DNA of 48,124 bases from Lachnospiraceae bacterium (lineage in GTDB: Bacteria > Bacillota > Clostridia > Lachnospirales > Lachnospiraceae), in contig JAIDOW010000087.1 in assembly GCA_029063085.1 (NCBI GenBank), forward strand, positions 1 through 48,124, in the 5' to 3' direction. Both the position numbers and the translations under genes were made by a program. Positions 7,694-20,270 of the stretch are shown here, piece by piece. Numbering within the stretch: position 1 is the stretch's first letter; each line of letters opens with the position of its first letter. Under the pieces are notes generated by a model. It saw only the letters and a program-made list of their open reading frames with translations. It had not been told where the DNA came from and made no database searches.

Positions 7694-8464
7694 TTATTTT
7701 GTAGTTCTTTGTCGCATGGCCTCATACATTAAGATTGTTGACGCAGTTGCGACGTTTAGAGACTCCACTTTTCCCATCATCGGAATCACAATTTTATGAT
7801 TCGTTATCTCTGATAATTCCTTTGAAAGACCATTCCCTTCATTTCCGACACAGAAAATTGTCGGATTCCGGTAATCAAAGTCGTAAAAGCATTTTCCCTG
7901 TAAATGTGCACTGTATGTTCTGAAATTCTTATGATTCAATTCTCTGATACATTCTGTCAGATTTTCGACAACGGTAAACGGAATCCTGAAAATAGAACCC
8001 ATCGTAGCACGTACCACCTTAGGATTATATATATCTACCGTATCCCCGCTCATCAGCACACCTGTAACCCCTGCCCCTTCCGCAGTCCGCAGGATTGTCC
8101 CAAGATTTCCCGGATCCTGTATATTTTCCAATGCCATAATAAGCGGCACTTTCCCTTTACACACCTCCTCTACCGTGTAATGCTGTCTTTTAACAATGCT
8201 GATAACACCCTGTGGTGTTTTTGTATCGGAAACAGATTCCATAATATGTTCCGACACTATTTCAAATGGTATGTCAAAAAACAGCTCTTTGTTTCTCTCA
8301 TAAAAAGCTTCCGTTACAAATGTCTCCAAATGCAGCCTGTCTGGTATTTCCGAGAACATCCTGATTCCTTCTACCAAAAATACATCCTGCTTTTTGCGCT
8401 CTTTGGAACTTTTCATGCATTTTGATAAATTTTTAATTTTATTGTTTGATGTACTGGTTATCAT
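7694..8464 (-). CDS. TrmH/SpoU family RNA 2'-O-methyltransferase
   Basis: The 256-residue SPOUT-class protein transfers methyl from SAM to a ribose 2'-OH in rRNA or tRNA. An N-terminal substrate-binding part (about 1-95, starting ITSTSNNKIKNL) is followed by the three knot motifs: NPKVVRATMGSIFRIPF (about 144-160), FCVGNEGNGLS (about 200-210) and IPMMGKVESLNVATAS (about 227-242). Overall it resembles YsgA/TsnR-like enzymes; the target nucleotide cannot be assigned. AGGGGG precedes the ATG. It begins 24 bases after dnaE ends and is probably cotranscribed. Confidence 0.9.
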   Translation of the reverse strand: MITSTSNNKIKNLSKCMKSSKERKKQDVFLVEGIRMFSEIPDRLHLETFVTEAFYERNKELFFDIPFEIVSEHIMESVSDTKTPQGVISIVKRQHYTVEEVCKGKVPLIMALENIQDPGNLGTILRTAEGAGVTGVLMSGDTVDIYNPKVVRATMGSIFRIPFTVVENLTECIRELNHKNFRTYSAHLQGKCFYDFDYRNPTIFCVGNEGNGLSKELSEITNHKIVIPMMGKVESLNVATASTILMYEAMRQRTTK

Positions 8465-8488
8465 ATTTCCCCCTATATCCCTTGCATA

Positions 8489-11400
8489 TCAGTATCCGGA
8501 TCGTTCTCTCATGGACAGTTTTGCCTCTTTCGTCAGAACCCTTCCTTCCCCAAGCAGCTCCTTCATTTCCTTTAACATCATCTCCGAAACCGCAGCATTA
8601 AACTGATTTCCCAGCGGCTTCATCAGCTTTTCTTCCTTCAACACAATAATAACATTACTGCTTCCAGGATACTTGTCAATGATTCTGTAAATAGCTTCTT
8701 CCTTCTTTTGATAATCGTCTTTATTATCACACTGTAGATAAAGCTGACGCGGTACTTCCGTAAAAGGAACCACCTTTTCCAGTAAAACCTTTCCTTCATC
8801 CTCGCTGATAGAAGCCCTGCCATATACAAATATCTTTGCATCCTGATCTAAATACTGCCTGTATTGTTCATATTTTTTAGGAAATACCACTACCTCAATA
8901 GTGCCCAATAAGTCCTCCAGAGTGATAAACGCCATATTCTGATTATTTTTTGTCATTTTCACTGTCTTAGCAGAAACCATTCCCCCAAGTGTATAATAAA
9001 TCTGGTCTTTTGCCACTGTCTCACCATTTTCCGGATCCGGTAAGAAATCATGGGTGGTCGCATCAATATTCCGATTCATCAGCTCCTGATAATCTTCTAG
9101 CGGATGTCCACTGACATAAATGCCCAAAACCTCCTTTTCATAAGCAAGCTTCTCTTCTTTTTCATATTCACTCACTTTGGGATAAGATATATCAAAATCC
9201 TTTTTCTCCTCTTCTCCAAGAAAATCCAGTAAAGACATCTGTCCGGTCATGGCACTCTTCTTTTCCTGGTTCACCATATCAATGACCTGTACATAAACCA
9301 TCATCATCTGTCTTCTGTTCGCATCAAAGCTGTCCAATGCTCCTGATTTGATAAAGCTTTCAATCGTCCGTTTATTCACTTCCTTATTAGAAAGACGGCT
9401 GATAAAATCTTTTAAATCCTTATATCTTCCGTTTTTTTCACGTTCCTCCACAATTGCATCAATGACAGGTCTTCCGACGCTCTTTAGCGCCGATAAACCA
9501 TATCGAATTGCATTATCCGCTACTGAGAAATGGCTGTAACCTTCATTGATATCTGGTGGCAGAATCTGAATTCCAAGTTTCCGACAATGGGCAATATATT
9601 CCGATACCTTATCTGTGCGGTCTAACACAGAGGTTATCAATGCTGCCATAAATTCCTCCGGATAATGGCACTTTAGATATGCGGTCTGATATGCAACCAC
9701 TGCATAGGCTGCCGCATGGGACTTGTTGAAAGCATACTTTGCAAAATCTATCATTTCATCAAATATCTTATTTGCCGTCTTCTCATCAATCCCCCGGTTG
9801 ATACAGCCTGGAACATTTTCTTCTTCATTCCCATAGACAAAATTCTGACGTTCCCGCTGCATCACATCCCCTTTTTTCTTGGACATTGCACGGCGCACCA
9901 GATCACTTCTGCCAAGCGTATATCCTGCAAGTTCCATTACAATCTGCATAACCTGTTCCTGATACACAATACATCCATAGGTAGGCGCCAATATTTTCTC
10001 AAGCTGTGGACAATCATAAGTAATCGTTTCCGGGTGGTCTTTGCCTTTTATATATAACGGAATAAAGTCCATCGGTCCCGGCCGGTACAAAGAAATACCT
10101 GCAATTACATCCTCGATATTTCTGGGCTTTAACTCCTTCATAAAGCTTTTCATGCCATTACTTTCCAACTGAAAAATACCATCCGTCTGCCCCGTGCAGA
10201 GAAGATCATACACTTCTTTATCTTCCATATTCAAGTGGTCTATATCAATATCGATTCCTTTACTCTGCTTAATATTTCTCACCGCATCCTGTATAACCGT
10301 GAGTGTCCTAAGTCCAAGGAAATCCATTTTTAAAAGTCCCAATTCCTCAATGGTAGTCATGGTAAACTGTGTTGTAATAGCATCCTCTGAGCCTCTGGAT
10401 AACGGTACAAATTCATCAATCGGCTTCTGACCAATTACCACTCCCGCTGCATGCATAGACGCATGTCTCGGCAATCCCTCTAACCTTTTGGACATATCAA
10501 TCAGATATCTGACATCCGCTTCCTCCTCATAAGCTTTCTTAAGATCAGAAGAAATATCAATAGCTTCATTAATGGTAATATTATGACCGTTTGCCCCCAT
10601 GGGGATCATCTTTGCCACCCTGTCTACTGCCGCATACGGCATATCCAGAGCACGTCCTACATCACGGATCACCATTCTGGCTGCCATTGTACCAAAAGTA
10701 ACAATCTGCACAACTTTTTCTTTCCCATACTTACGGACTACATAGTCGATAACCTCCTGTCTTCTCTCATAGCAGAAATCCACATCTATATCCGGCATGG
10801 ATATTCGTTCGGGGTTCAGAAAACGCTCAAACAGCAGATTATACCGGATCGGATCGATATCCGTAATCCCCAGGCAATAGCTGACAATGGAGCCTGCGGC
10901 AGAGCCACGTCCCGGACCAACTGCAATTCCGTTGTCCTTACCATATTTAATAAAATCCCATACAATCAGAAAATAGTCCACATATCCCATTTTCTGAATG
11001 GTAGACAACTCATAATCCAGCCTCTCCTGAAGTTCATCTGTCACCGGGTCATAACGCCGCTGCAACCCTTCTTCACACAGTGCCTGTAAATAACTATACG
11101 AGGTAAATCCCTCCGGCACTTCGTATTTGGGCACCTTTTGTTCTCCAAAAATTATCTCTACATTGCACCTTGCAGCTATCTTACCCGTATTTTCTAACGC
11201 CTGCTTCGCATACGGAAAAAGTTCTTCCATCTCCTCAGGAGATTTCAGATAATACTGTCCACCGTCATAGCGCATACGGTCTTCATCCGCCACCTTCTTC
11301 GCAGTCTGGATACAAAGTAAAATATCATGTGCCTCTGCATCACTTTCCTTTACATAATGAATATCATTGGTAGCAACCAGTCCAATCCCTGTCTCCTGGG

Positions 11401-11980
11401 ACATCCTCATTAATCCCTGATTGACCATCTTCTGGTCATCGATCCCGTGATCCTGCATCTCCAGAAAATAGTTATCTTCCCCAAAAATCGCCTGATGCTC
11501 CAAAGCTGCCTGCTTTGCTTCTTCATAAAATCCCTGCCGTAGTTTAGTTGCCACTTCCCCAGCAAGACATGCCGAAAGTGCAATAATTCCCTCATGGAAT
11601 TCCTGTAAAATCTCCCTGTCTATCCTCGGTTTATAATAGTAACCTTCCGTAAATCCCCGGGATACAATTTTCATCAGATTATGGTAGCCCTGATCATTTT
11701 GGGCCAGCAAAACAAGATGGTAATAACGGTTATCTCCTTTTCCGACCTCTCTGTCAAAACGGGAGCCTGGTGCCACATAAACCTCACAGCCGATAATCGG
11801 TTTAATTCCCTCTGCCTTTGCCGCTTTATAAAAATCAATCACACCATACATAACGCCATGATCTGTAATGGCAATGCTGTCCATTCCCAATTCTTTTGTA
11901 TGATGTACCAGCTCTTTTATCTTGGATGCACCGTCTAATAAACTATATTCTGTATGTACGTGCAAATGTGTAAATCCCAT
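8489..11980 (-). CDS. dnaE: DNA polymerase III subunit alpha (DnaE type)
   Basis: The 1163-residue replicative polymerase begins with a PHP domain (HLHVHTEYSLLDGAS, 6-20). The palm follows, with GPGRGSAAGS and the catalytic aspartates in PDIDVDF (D397, D399, D401), then KMDFLGLRTL. The finger region contains FNKSHAAAYAVVAYQTAYLK. A helix-hairpin-helix tract and a C-terminal OB fold (GGMVSAKTVKMTKNNQNMAF onward) complete it. Length and order are those of the DnaE class, not PolC. It is flanked by a DUF5662 gene upstream (13 bases) and the SpoU methyltransferase downstream, forming a likely three-gene transcript. Confidence 0.97.
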   Translation of the reverse strand: MGFTHLHVHTEYSLLDGASKIKELVHHTKELGMDSIAITDHGVMYGVIDFYKAAKAEGIKPIIGCEVYVAPGSRFDREVGKGDNRYYHLVLLAQNDQGYHNLMKIVSRGFTEGYYYKPRIDREILQEFHEGIIALSACLAGEVATKLRQGFYEEAKQAALEHQAIFGEDNYFLEMQDHGIDDQKMVNQGLMRMSQETGIGLVATNDIHYVKESDAEAHDILLCIQTAKKVADEDRMRYDGGQYYLKSPEEMEELFPYAKQALENTGKIAARCNVEIIFGEQKVPKYEVPEGFTSYSYLQALCEEGLQRRYDPVTDELQERLDYELSTIQKMGYVDYFLIVWDFIKYGKDNGIAVGPGRGSAAGSIVSYCLGITDIDPIRYNLLFERFLNPERISMPDIDVDFCYERRQEVIDYVVRKYGKEKVVQIVTFGTMAARMVIRDVGRALDMPYAAVDRVAKMIPMGANGHNITINEAIDISSDLKKAYEEEADVRYLIDMSKRLEGLPRHASMHAAGVVIGQKPIDEFVPLSRGSEDAITTQFTMTTIEELGLLKMDFLGLRTLTVIQDAVRNIKQSKGIDIDIDHLNMEDKEVYDLLCTGQTDGIFQLESNGMKSFMKELKPRNIEDVIAGISLYRPGPMDFIPLYIKGKDHPETITYDCPQLEKILAPTYGCIVYQEQVMQIVMELAGYTLGRSDLVRRAMSKKKGDVMQRERQNFVYGNEEENVPGCINRGIDEKTANKIFDEMIDFAKYAFNKSHAAAYAVVAYQTAYLKCHYPEEFMAALITSVLDRTDKVSEYIAHCRKLGIQILPPDINEGYSHFSVADNAIRYGLSALKSVGRPVIDAIVEEREKNGRYKDLKDFISRLSNKEVNKRTIESFIKSGALDSFDANRRQMMMVYVQVIDMVNQEKKSAMTGQMSLLDFLGEEEKKDFDISYPKVSEYEKEEKLAYEKEVLGIYVSGHPLEDYQELMNRNIDATTHDFLPDPENGETVAKDQIYYTLGGMVSAKTVKMTKNNQNMAFITLEDLLGTIEVVVFPKKYEQYRQYLDQDAKIFVYGRASISEDEGKVLLEKVVPFTEVPRQLYLQCDNKDDYQKKEEAIYRIIDKYPGSSNVIIVLKEEKLMKPLGNQFNAAVSEMMLKEMKELLGEGRVLTKEAKLSMRERSGY

Positions 11981-11993
11981 ATTATTCCTCCAT

Positions 11994-12542
11994 CTAAACC
12001 TTCTCCCGCCGGACTTCCTTTGTCAAAATCTCTTTTTTGATATAATTAAAGGTCTTTTCCTCACCCTCTTTTGCCAGCATTTTAAGCAGCTGCTCTAGCA
12101 ATTTGGCAGAATCGGGATGGAGCAGAGCCTTTGCTTTTCCCTTCTCATAATACGCTAACGGCATAGCATCATGATACGTATCCCGGTTATAATTCTTGCT
12201 TGCCGCAACCCTGTCACAAAACATCTCTACCACATATTTCACCGGCATCTTCATTCCGGCAATGCCTCCGTTTTTCAGATCATAGTCCAGCCAGTATTCC
12301 AAATGATGCTTATTCCGTCCCTTATGATGCAGCCATGCAGAAGTATATCCTTTATCTTCTCTTTCCGCATTATTGGGACTGCGGTTTCCCTGATAGTATT
12401 TGACCCCTACCATGAACTCCACCGGACTATATTTTGATAAATCATGAAGCAATCCCTGTTTTATCATTCCAAGCCGAAAACAGGACTTCATGACCAGCCA
12501 TTTATGATGATTGATTGTCTTTAAATGATTCCACCAATTCAT
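11994..12542 (-). CDS. DUF5662 family protein
   Basis: The 182-residue soluble protein is rich in His, Tyr and Trp (NHLKTINHHKWLVMKSC, LLHDLSKYSP, AWLHHKGRNKHHLEYWLDYD). The pattern of histidines with HDLSKYS suggests an HD-like metal-binding helical fold, as in the DUF5662 family; no activity is known to me. An AAAGGAG site precedes the ATG. It stops 13 bases before dnaE starts, so it probably shares the dnaE transcript. Confidence 0.75.
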   Translation of the reverse strand: MNWWNHLKTINHHKWLVMKSCFRLGMIKQGLLHDLSKYSPVEFMVGVKYYQGNRSPNNAEREDKGYTSAWLHHKGRNKHHLEYWLDYDLKNGGIAGMKMPVKYVVEMFCDRVAASKNYNRDTYHDAMPLAYYEKGKAKALLHPDSAKLLEQLLKMLAKEGEEKTFNYIKKEILTKEVRREKV

Positions 12543-12665
12543 ACATTACTCCTTTGGTATCATTCTATACGATTATCTATTCATTATGAACCATAACAAA
12601 CGAAAAAACAAGAAGATTCCGTGTTAACTTAGCGTACAAAATCCTTTTGACATGATATACATAAT

Positions 12666-13112
12666 CTATGTATCTATTCTTTCCATTTCAACAAGTGCTT
12701 TATTCCGATAGACAATATCCTTTCTCTCAATAAACCCCATTTTTTCCCAAAATTCATTTCCGGTTTCGTTCTTTTCAAATACTACCAATGCTATTTTATG
12801 GATACCAATACTTCTTAAAGCTTCTAAAGCCGTATTGACCAGTGCTGCTGCAATTCCTTGTTTTCTGTACATTGGATTTACAGCGGTATGGTAAATATAG
12901 CCCCTTCGTCCATCATTTCCTGCAAGAATATTTCCGATTATTTTACCATGTTCTTCATCTTCTGCGACAAAGCAGCTATCCGGATTTCTCTCTAAAAACC
13001 GTCTAATGCCTTCCTTGGAATCATCAAGGTTGTTTAACCCCATTCCTGTACAAGACACCCATAATTCATATATATTTTCATAATCATTGATCAACATTTT
13101 TCTTATTAGCAT
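12666..13112 (-). CDS. GNAT family N-acetyltransferase
   Basis: The 148-residue protein has the GNAT acetyl-CoA motif A (YHTAVNPMYRKQGIAAALVN, about 79-98) with the R-x-x-G-x-A loop. A typical C-terminal segment follows (IALVVFEKNETGNEFWEKMGF). It resembles small YpeA/RimI-like enzymes. The acceptor is unknown. It is a single gene between the DUF5662 gene and the AraC regulator. Confidence 0.88.
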   Translation of the reverse strand: MLIRKMLINDYENIYELWVSCTGMGLNNLDDSKEGIRRFLERNPDSCFVAEDEEHGKIIGNILAGNDGRRGYIYHTAVNPMYRKQGIAAALVNTALEALRSIGIHKIALVVFEKNETGNEFWEKMGFIERKDIVYRNKALVEMERIDT

Positions 13113-13186
13113 ATTAATAACTTCCCTTACAAATAATTTTAGTCAAAAAAGCCGGTATAAACAGCTGATCTTAAGCCGGATAAGCT

Positions 13187-14050
13187 TTAAGAAGGCACTG
13201 TCTTGATCCTTTTCCTATACTCTGAAGGCGACAATCCTTTGGATCTTTTAAACAGCCTGCTAAAATACAGCGGATTATCATAGCCAACAATACGGCTGAT
13301 CTCCGTTATATTATACTCTGTCGCTTCCAATAAGCTCTCTGCGTTGGATATTCTGATTTCCAATATATACTGCATCGGGGTAAATCCTGTGTATTTCCTA
13401 AAATTCCGGATAAACCAGCTGGTGCTCATATGCCTGGAAGCTGCGTACTCTTCAATGCAGATATCTGTATTATAATGTTCATTAAAATAGGTAACTGCCA
13501 GATCGATTTCCTCTGTCATAAATCCACTGTCTGTCTTCTTTACATTGTTCATCTGCCTATGTATCAGAATCAGGATATGCCGGAGCATCATTGCCAGCAG
13601 CTCCTGATAATCTTCGCGGCACATCTGCAATTCCTGTATCATCAGACGAAACAGGCTCTGGTATTCCAGCAAGGCCCCACAGTAGAAAACATGCATATTA
13701 TCAGATATCCCATACTGCCTTAGAATATTTTTCACATCACTTCCGGTAAAATGAACCCAGTATACCTCTGTCTGGTCCATACCATAATATACATATTTCT
13801 GAACTTCCTTCGGCCGGTATAGTACCATATGCCCGGCAGTAACAATTTCCTCTCTATCTTCAAAATAAAAATGAGCCTTCCCTGATGCGATATAAATCAA
13901 CTGATAATCGATTCTTCCCCGGGGTCTGTAAGTAGAAAACTCCGGTCTGCTGTATAGCCGGTATGTTCCGCAGCTTCCCACGATAAGCGGTCTGCTCTTA
14001 TCTTTAAAATCCACTCGTGAATGATTCAAATAAGCTGAATTTGTATACAT
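13187..14050 (-). CDS. AraC family transcriptional regulator, divergent from lacZ
   Basis: The 287-residue protein has an N-terminal cupin-like sensing domain (about 20-160, with YQLIYIASGKAHFYFEDREE). Two C-terminal AraC helix-turn-helix units follow (about 185-283), including YAASRHMSTSWFIRNFRKYT, SRIVGYDNPLYFSRLFKRSK and GLSPSEYRKR. GGGAG precedes the ATG. It is divergently placed 149 bases from lacZ, whose promoter has a good -10 and poor -35. Activation of lacZ in response to a beta-galactoside is the natural reading, though not proven. Confidence 0.92.
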   Translation of the reverse strand: MYTNSAYLNHSRVDFKDKSRPLIVGSCGTYRLYSRPEFSTYRPRGRIDYQLIYIASGKAHFYFEDREEIVTAGHMVLYRPKEVQKYVYYGMDQTEVYWVHFTGSDVKNILRQYGISDNMHVFYCGALLEYQSLFRLMIQELQMCREDYQELLAMMLRHILILIHRQMNNVKKTDSGFMTEEIDLAVTYFNEHYNTDICIEEYAASRHMSTSWFIRNFRKYTGFTPMQYILEIRISNAESLLEATEYNITEISRIVGYDNPLYFSRLFKRSKGLSPSEYRKRIKTVPS

Positions 14051-14119
14051 GATAAATCTCCCAATACTGTCTTCAGTTACCTTCTTAATCCCTTGAAATA
14101 TTATTGTATCATTTTGTGC

Positions 14120-14170
14120 ATATTATGTCTAATATATGCCATGGATTTTAAATATATTTATTCTTATAAT
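14120..14170 (+). promoter_or_regulatory. lacZ promoter with candidate operator
   Basis: A consensus -10 TATAAT lies at 14165-14170. The correctly spaced -35 position (14142-14147, TGGATT) is weak, as expected for an activator-dependent promoter. Just upstream is an inverted repeat, ATATTA at 14120-14125 and TAATAT at 14130-14135, a candidate site for the divergent AraC protein. Confidence 0.5.
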
Positions 14171-14184
14171 ATAAAAAACGATAA

Positions 14185-17322
<3,138 letters not shown>

Positions 17323-17406
17323 GCTCGACCTAAGTATTCAGACATTACACTCCTTGTCGCATATAACGGACAAAATCAAGGGGCTGCCGCATTAACAAAC
17401 CTCAAA

Positions 17407-18036
17407 TCAACGGCTCTTTTCTAACCGGTTACGGAAAAACTGGATAAGCGGTCCGTTGCAGAGCGAATTCATCACGGTTCCCAGCCCCACCACTGTCCAT
17501 ACAGAATGACCTGCCAGCAGACAAAATACCACACCAACAATCATGACCGTAATATCCGAGCTGACCCTTCCGGCTTTAAAAGATACTTTGTCTTTTGTCA
17601 GCTTCATGATAATAAATGCTACACTGTCATAAGGTGCGATTCCCATATCTGCTGTCATATATAACGCTGCCCCCAGCGAGGCAAACAGCATCCCGATTCC
17701 CAGCATGACAATCCGAAGAGGCATTCCCATCGGAATATGGAGCTGATCCTGAAAAAGCCAGCAAAGGAAATCTGCAATATACCCCACAAATACCATATTG
17801 ACTACCGTTCCAAGACCGATACAGTGGCGCACCGTAAAAAATACAATCACCAGTATCAGGATATTCATGATCAGCTGCCAATTTCCAAAACTCATCTTTA
17901 AAAAACCACTGATACCCAGATTCATGCAGGTAAAAGGATCTACACCAAAACCAGACATACGGTAAGCAGCCACACAGACCCCGATAAGAAATATCCCCAA
18001 CAGCATATAAAATACTCTTTTTCCCTGTATTTTCAT
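17407..18036 (-). CDS. YczE/YitT-like integral membrane protein
   Basis: The 209-residue protein has about five or six membrane segments and the family start (RVFYMLLGIFLIGVCVAAYRMSGFGVDPFTCMNLGIS). Further family-like stretches are TVVNMVFVGYIADFLCWLF and ADMGIAPYDSVAFI. YczE/YyaS/YitT proteins have no secure biochemical role. It starts eight bases after the alpha-galactosidase stop, and its Shine-Dalgarno overlaps that stop (TAGGAG), so translation is probably coupled. A transport or export role linked to galactoside use is inference. Confidence 0.82.
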   Translation of the reverse strand: MKIQGKRVFYMLLGIFLIGVCVAAYRMSGFGVDPFTCMNLGISGFLKMSFGNWQLIMNILILVIVFFTVRHCIGLGTVVNMVFVGYIADFLCWLFQDQLHIPMGMPLRIVMLGIGMLFASLGAALYMTADMGIAPYDSVAFIIMKLTKDKVSFKAGRVSSDITVMIVGVVFCLLAGHSVWTVVGLGTVMNSLCNGPLIQFFRNRLEKSR

Positions 18037-18044
18037 AATGACTC

Positions 18045-20270
18045 CTATTCTACAGCTTTTAATATATATATCCTCGACTCATAATCCGTACACGGAACTT
18101 CATCTTTTTGCACCTCTCCGGCAGTTGCATCCGAAGTCACCATACCGATATGCATCAGTTCATCTCCGAAATGTGTTGTTCCCGCCAGACTGTTCCGATA
18201 ACAATAATCCGGATTCAGCCCTTTCAATGCGACTCTGGTAAAACATCCGTTTACCACATTTAGTATACGGTACCAGCCCACAATGGCAGTCTTTTGATCC
18301 TCACTAACCACCATCCAGACCGTTTCATTTCCTTCAAAAGGACTCTTCAAACGATAGAAAGTCCCAAATTGAAGCAGTTCCCGATATTCCTTCATAAAGG
18401 CAATCTGCTCCTTCACCTCCGCAATCTCCTCTTCAGACAACTGGTTTAAGTCCAGCTCATAACCAAAGGTTCCAAAACATGCCACATTGGCTCTTGTATG
18501 AAGCGGTGTCGTGCGGTACAGCTGATGGTTCGGAACCACCGACACATGTGCCCCCATACTGCTTAACGGATAGCACAGTGATGTGCCATACTGTATCTTT
18601 AACCGTTCCACCGCATCTGTATCATCGCTGGTCCATGCCTGTGGTGCATAGTAAAGCATTCCCGGATCAAACCTCCCGCCACCGCTGGCACAGGACTCAA
18701 ATAATACTTCCGGAAATTCAGAAGTCAGCCTTTCATATAACGAATACATTCCTAAAATATACCGGTGAAACACCTCACCCTGACGGTCGGCCGGCAATAC
18801 GGCACTATAACACTGCGTTATACTCCGGTTCATATCCCATTTAATATAGGATACCTTTGCCTCCCGCAGGATTTTTGCCATCATTTCATAAATACACTCA
18901 ATTACTTCATTTCTTGAAAAATCCAAAACATACTGATTCCTGCCATGGGATTTGGGGCGGTCCGGGGTTTCCAAAATCCAGTCCGGATGCTTTCTATATA
19001 AATCAGAATCCATATTTACCATCTCCGGTTCAAACCATAACCCAAATTTCATTCCCAGCTGTTCAATCCTCTCTGCCAGACCTGTTATCCCGTTTTTCAG
19101 TCTTTCCCTATTGGCAGTCCAGTCACCCAGACCGGCAAAATCATTACTGCGTGCACCAAACCATCCGTCATCCAGAACAAAGAGTTCTACACCACATTCC
19201 TTTGCCTTTTGTGCAATTGCAACCAGCTTATCCTCTGTAAAATCAAAATAAGTTGCTTCCCAGTTATTGATCAGAATCGGACGAACCCGGTCTCTCCAGT
19301 ATCCCCTTGCAAGACGTTGTCTATATAATTGATGAAAAGTCTGGCTCATGGCATTCATCCCATGATCGGAATACACCATAACGGCTTCCGGTGTCTGAAA
19401 AGCTTCCTGTACTCCCAGCTTCCATTCAAAAGTATCCGGATGAATCCCTGTCAGAATTCTGGTATTATCATGTGCATCTACCTCAGCCTGCATTAAGAAG
19501 TTCCCACTATATACCAGACTGAATCCAATCACTTCACCCTGATGCTCCGTGGCAGACGGGCGTTTTAATACAATAAACGGATTATGCTCATGGGAAGAAT
19601 TGCCGCGGATACTTCCCACTGACTGTATTCCCATTTCCAGTTTCCGTTCCTTGATATGGCGTTCCTTTGACCATGCCCCGGAAAGCTGTAACCAGTGATA
19701 ATCACAATCCGGCAAATCCAGACAAAGGCTCATAGCACGATTCAGATAAACACTCTCTTTCCCTTCATTGATATACCGGACACTTCTGGTCAGGATTCCG
19801 CCTTCTTTAAATATCGTATATAGCAGTTGAACCCTCACTTCCGTAACCTCATCCAGTAATTCAATGATCAGTGTTTTCGCCTCATCCTCTTTTTCCACAT
19901 AAGTTGCAGGGAGTCCGGGAAGCTCTGGCTTCCCACACTGCACCTGATAAGACTTATACTGAAAATCCGAAATTCTGCTCCCGTTATTCTGAAGAATCTC
20001 CACCGCCGGACTACGGTAATCTCCTGTGCCGTAGACAGGAAACTCCTGCTTAATGTGTTCCAGAGAAAAGGTTTTATCTCCCTCAAAAATACAAGAAGAC
20101 ATAGGTCTTGATGCCAACTCCAGCAAATGGGAGAAATCCTCCCTGTCATGTACATGTTTTCCAAAATACAACTGCCCAAGCTGTCCACTTTTTAACACAG
20201 TCATTATATAGCTGATATGGTCATTATAAAGATGAAACGTCTTCGTTTTCTCGTGAAAAATAATATTCAT
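18045..20270 (-). CDS. alpha-galactosidase (GH36)
   Basis: This enzyme releases alpha-linked galactose from melibiose and raffinose-type sugars. I chose the ATG at 20270 (741 residues): AGGGGG lies nine bases upstream, and the protein then begins MNIIFHEKTKTFHLYND as GH36 AgaN-type enzymes do. The (beta/alpha)8 domain carries FVLDDGWFGAR (365-375), the nucleophile Asp479 in YIKWDMNRS, CASGGGRFD and the acid/base Asp549 in WTSDDTDA. No signal peptide, so it is cytoplasmic. Its first 47 bases overlap the upstream GPH transporter gene, and the YczE-like gene follows. Uptake plus hydrolysis of alpha-galactosides is the clear role. Confidence 0.96.
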   Translation of the reverse strand: MNIIFHEKTKTFHLYNDHISYIMTVLKSGQLGQLYFGKHVHDREDFSHLLELASRPMSSCIFEGDKTFSLEHIKQEFPVYGTGDYRSPAVEILQNNGSRISDFQYKSYQVQCGKPELPGLPATYVEKEDEAKTLIIELLDEVTEVRVQLLYTIFKEGGILTRSVRYINEGKESVYLNRAMSLCLDLPDCDYHWLQLSGAWSKERHIKERKLEMGIQSVGSIRGNSSHEHNPFIVLKRPSATEHQGEVIGFSLVYSGNFLMQAEVDAHDNTRILTGIHPDTFEWKLGVQEAFQTPEAVMVYSDHGMNAMSQTFHQLYRQRLARGYWRDRVRPILINNWEATYFDFTEDKLVAIAQKAKECGVELFVLDDGWFGARSNDFAGLGDWTANRERLKNGITGLAERIEQLGMKFGLWFEPEMVNMDSDLYRKHPDWILETPDRPKSHGRNQYVLDFSRNEVIECIYEMMAKILREAKVSYIKWDMNRSITQCYSAVLPADRQGEVFHRYILGMYSLYERLTSEFPEVLFESCASGGGRFDPGMLYYAPQAWTSDDTDAVERLKIQYGTSLCYPLSSMGAHVSVVPNHQLYRTTPLHTRANVACFGTFGYELDLNQLSEEEIAEVKEQIAFMKEYRELLQFGTFYRLKSPFEGNETVWMVVSEDQKTAIVGWYRILNVVNGCFTRVALKGLNPDYCYRNSLAGTTHFGDELMHIGMVTSDATAGEVQKDEVPCTDYESRIYILKAVE

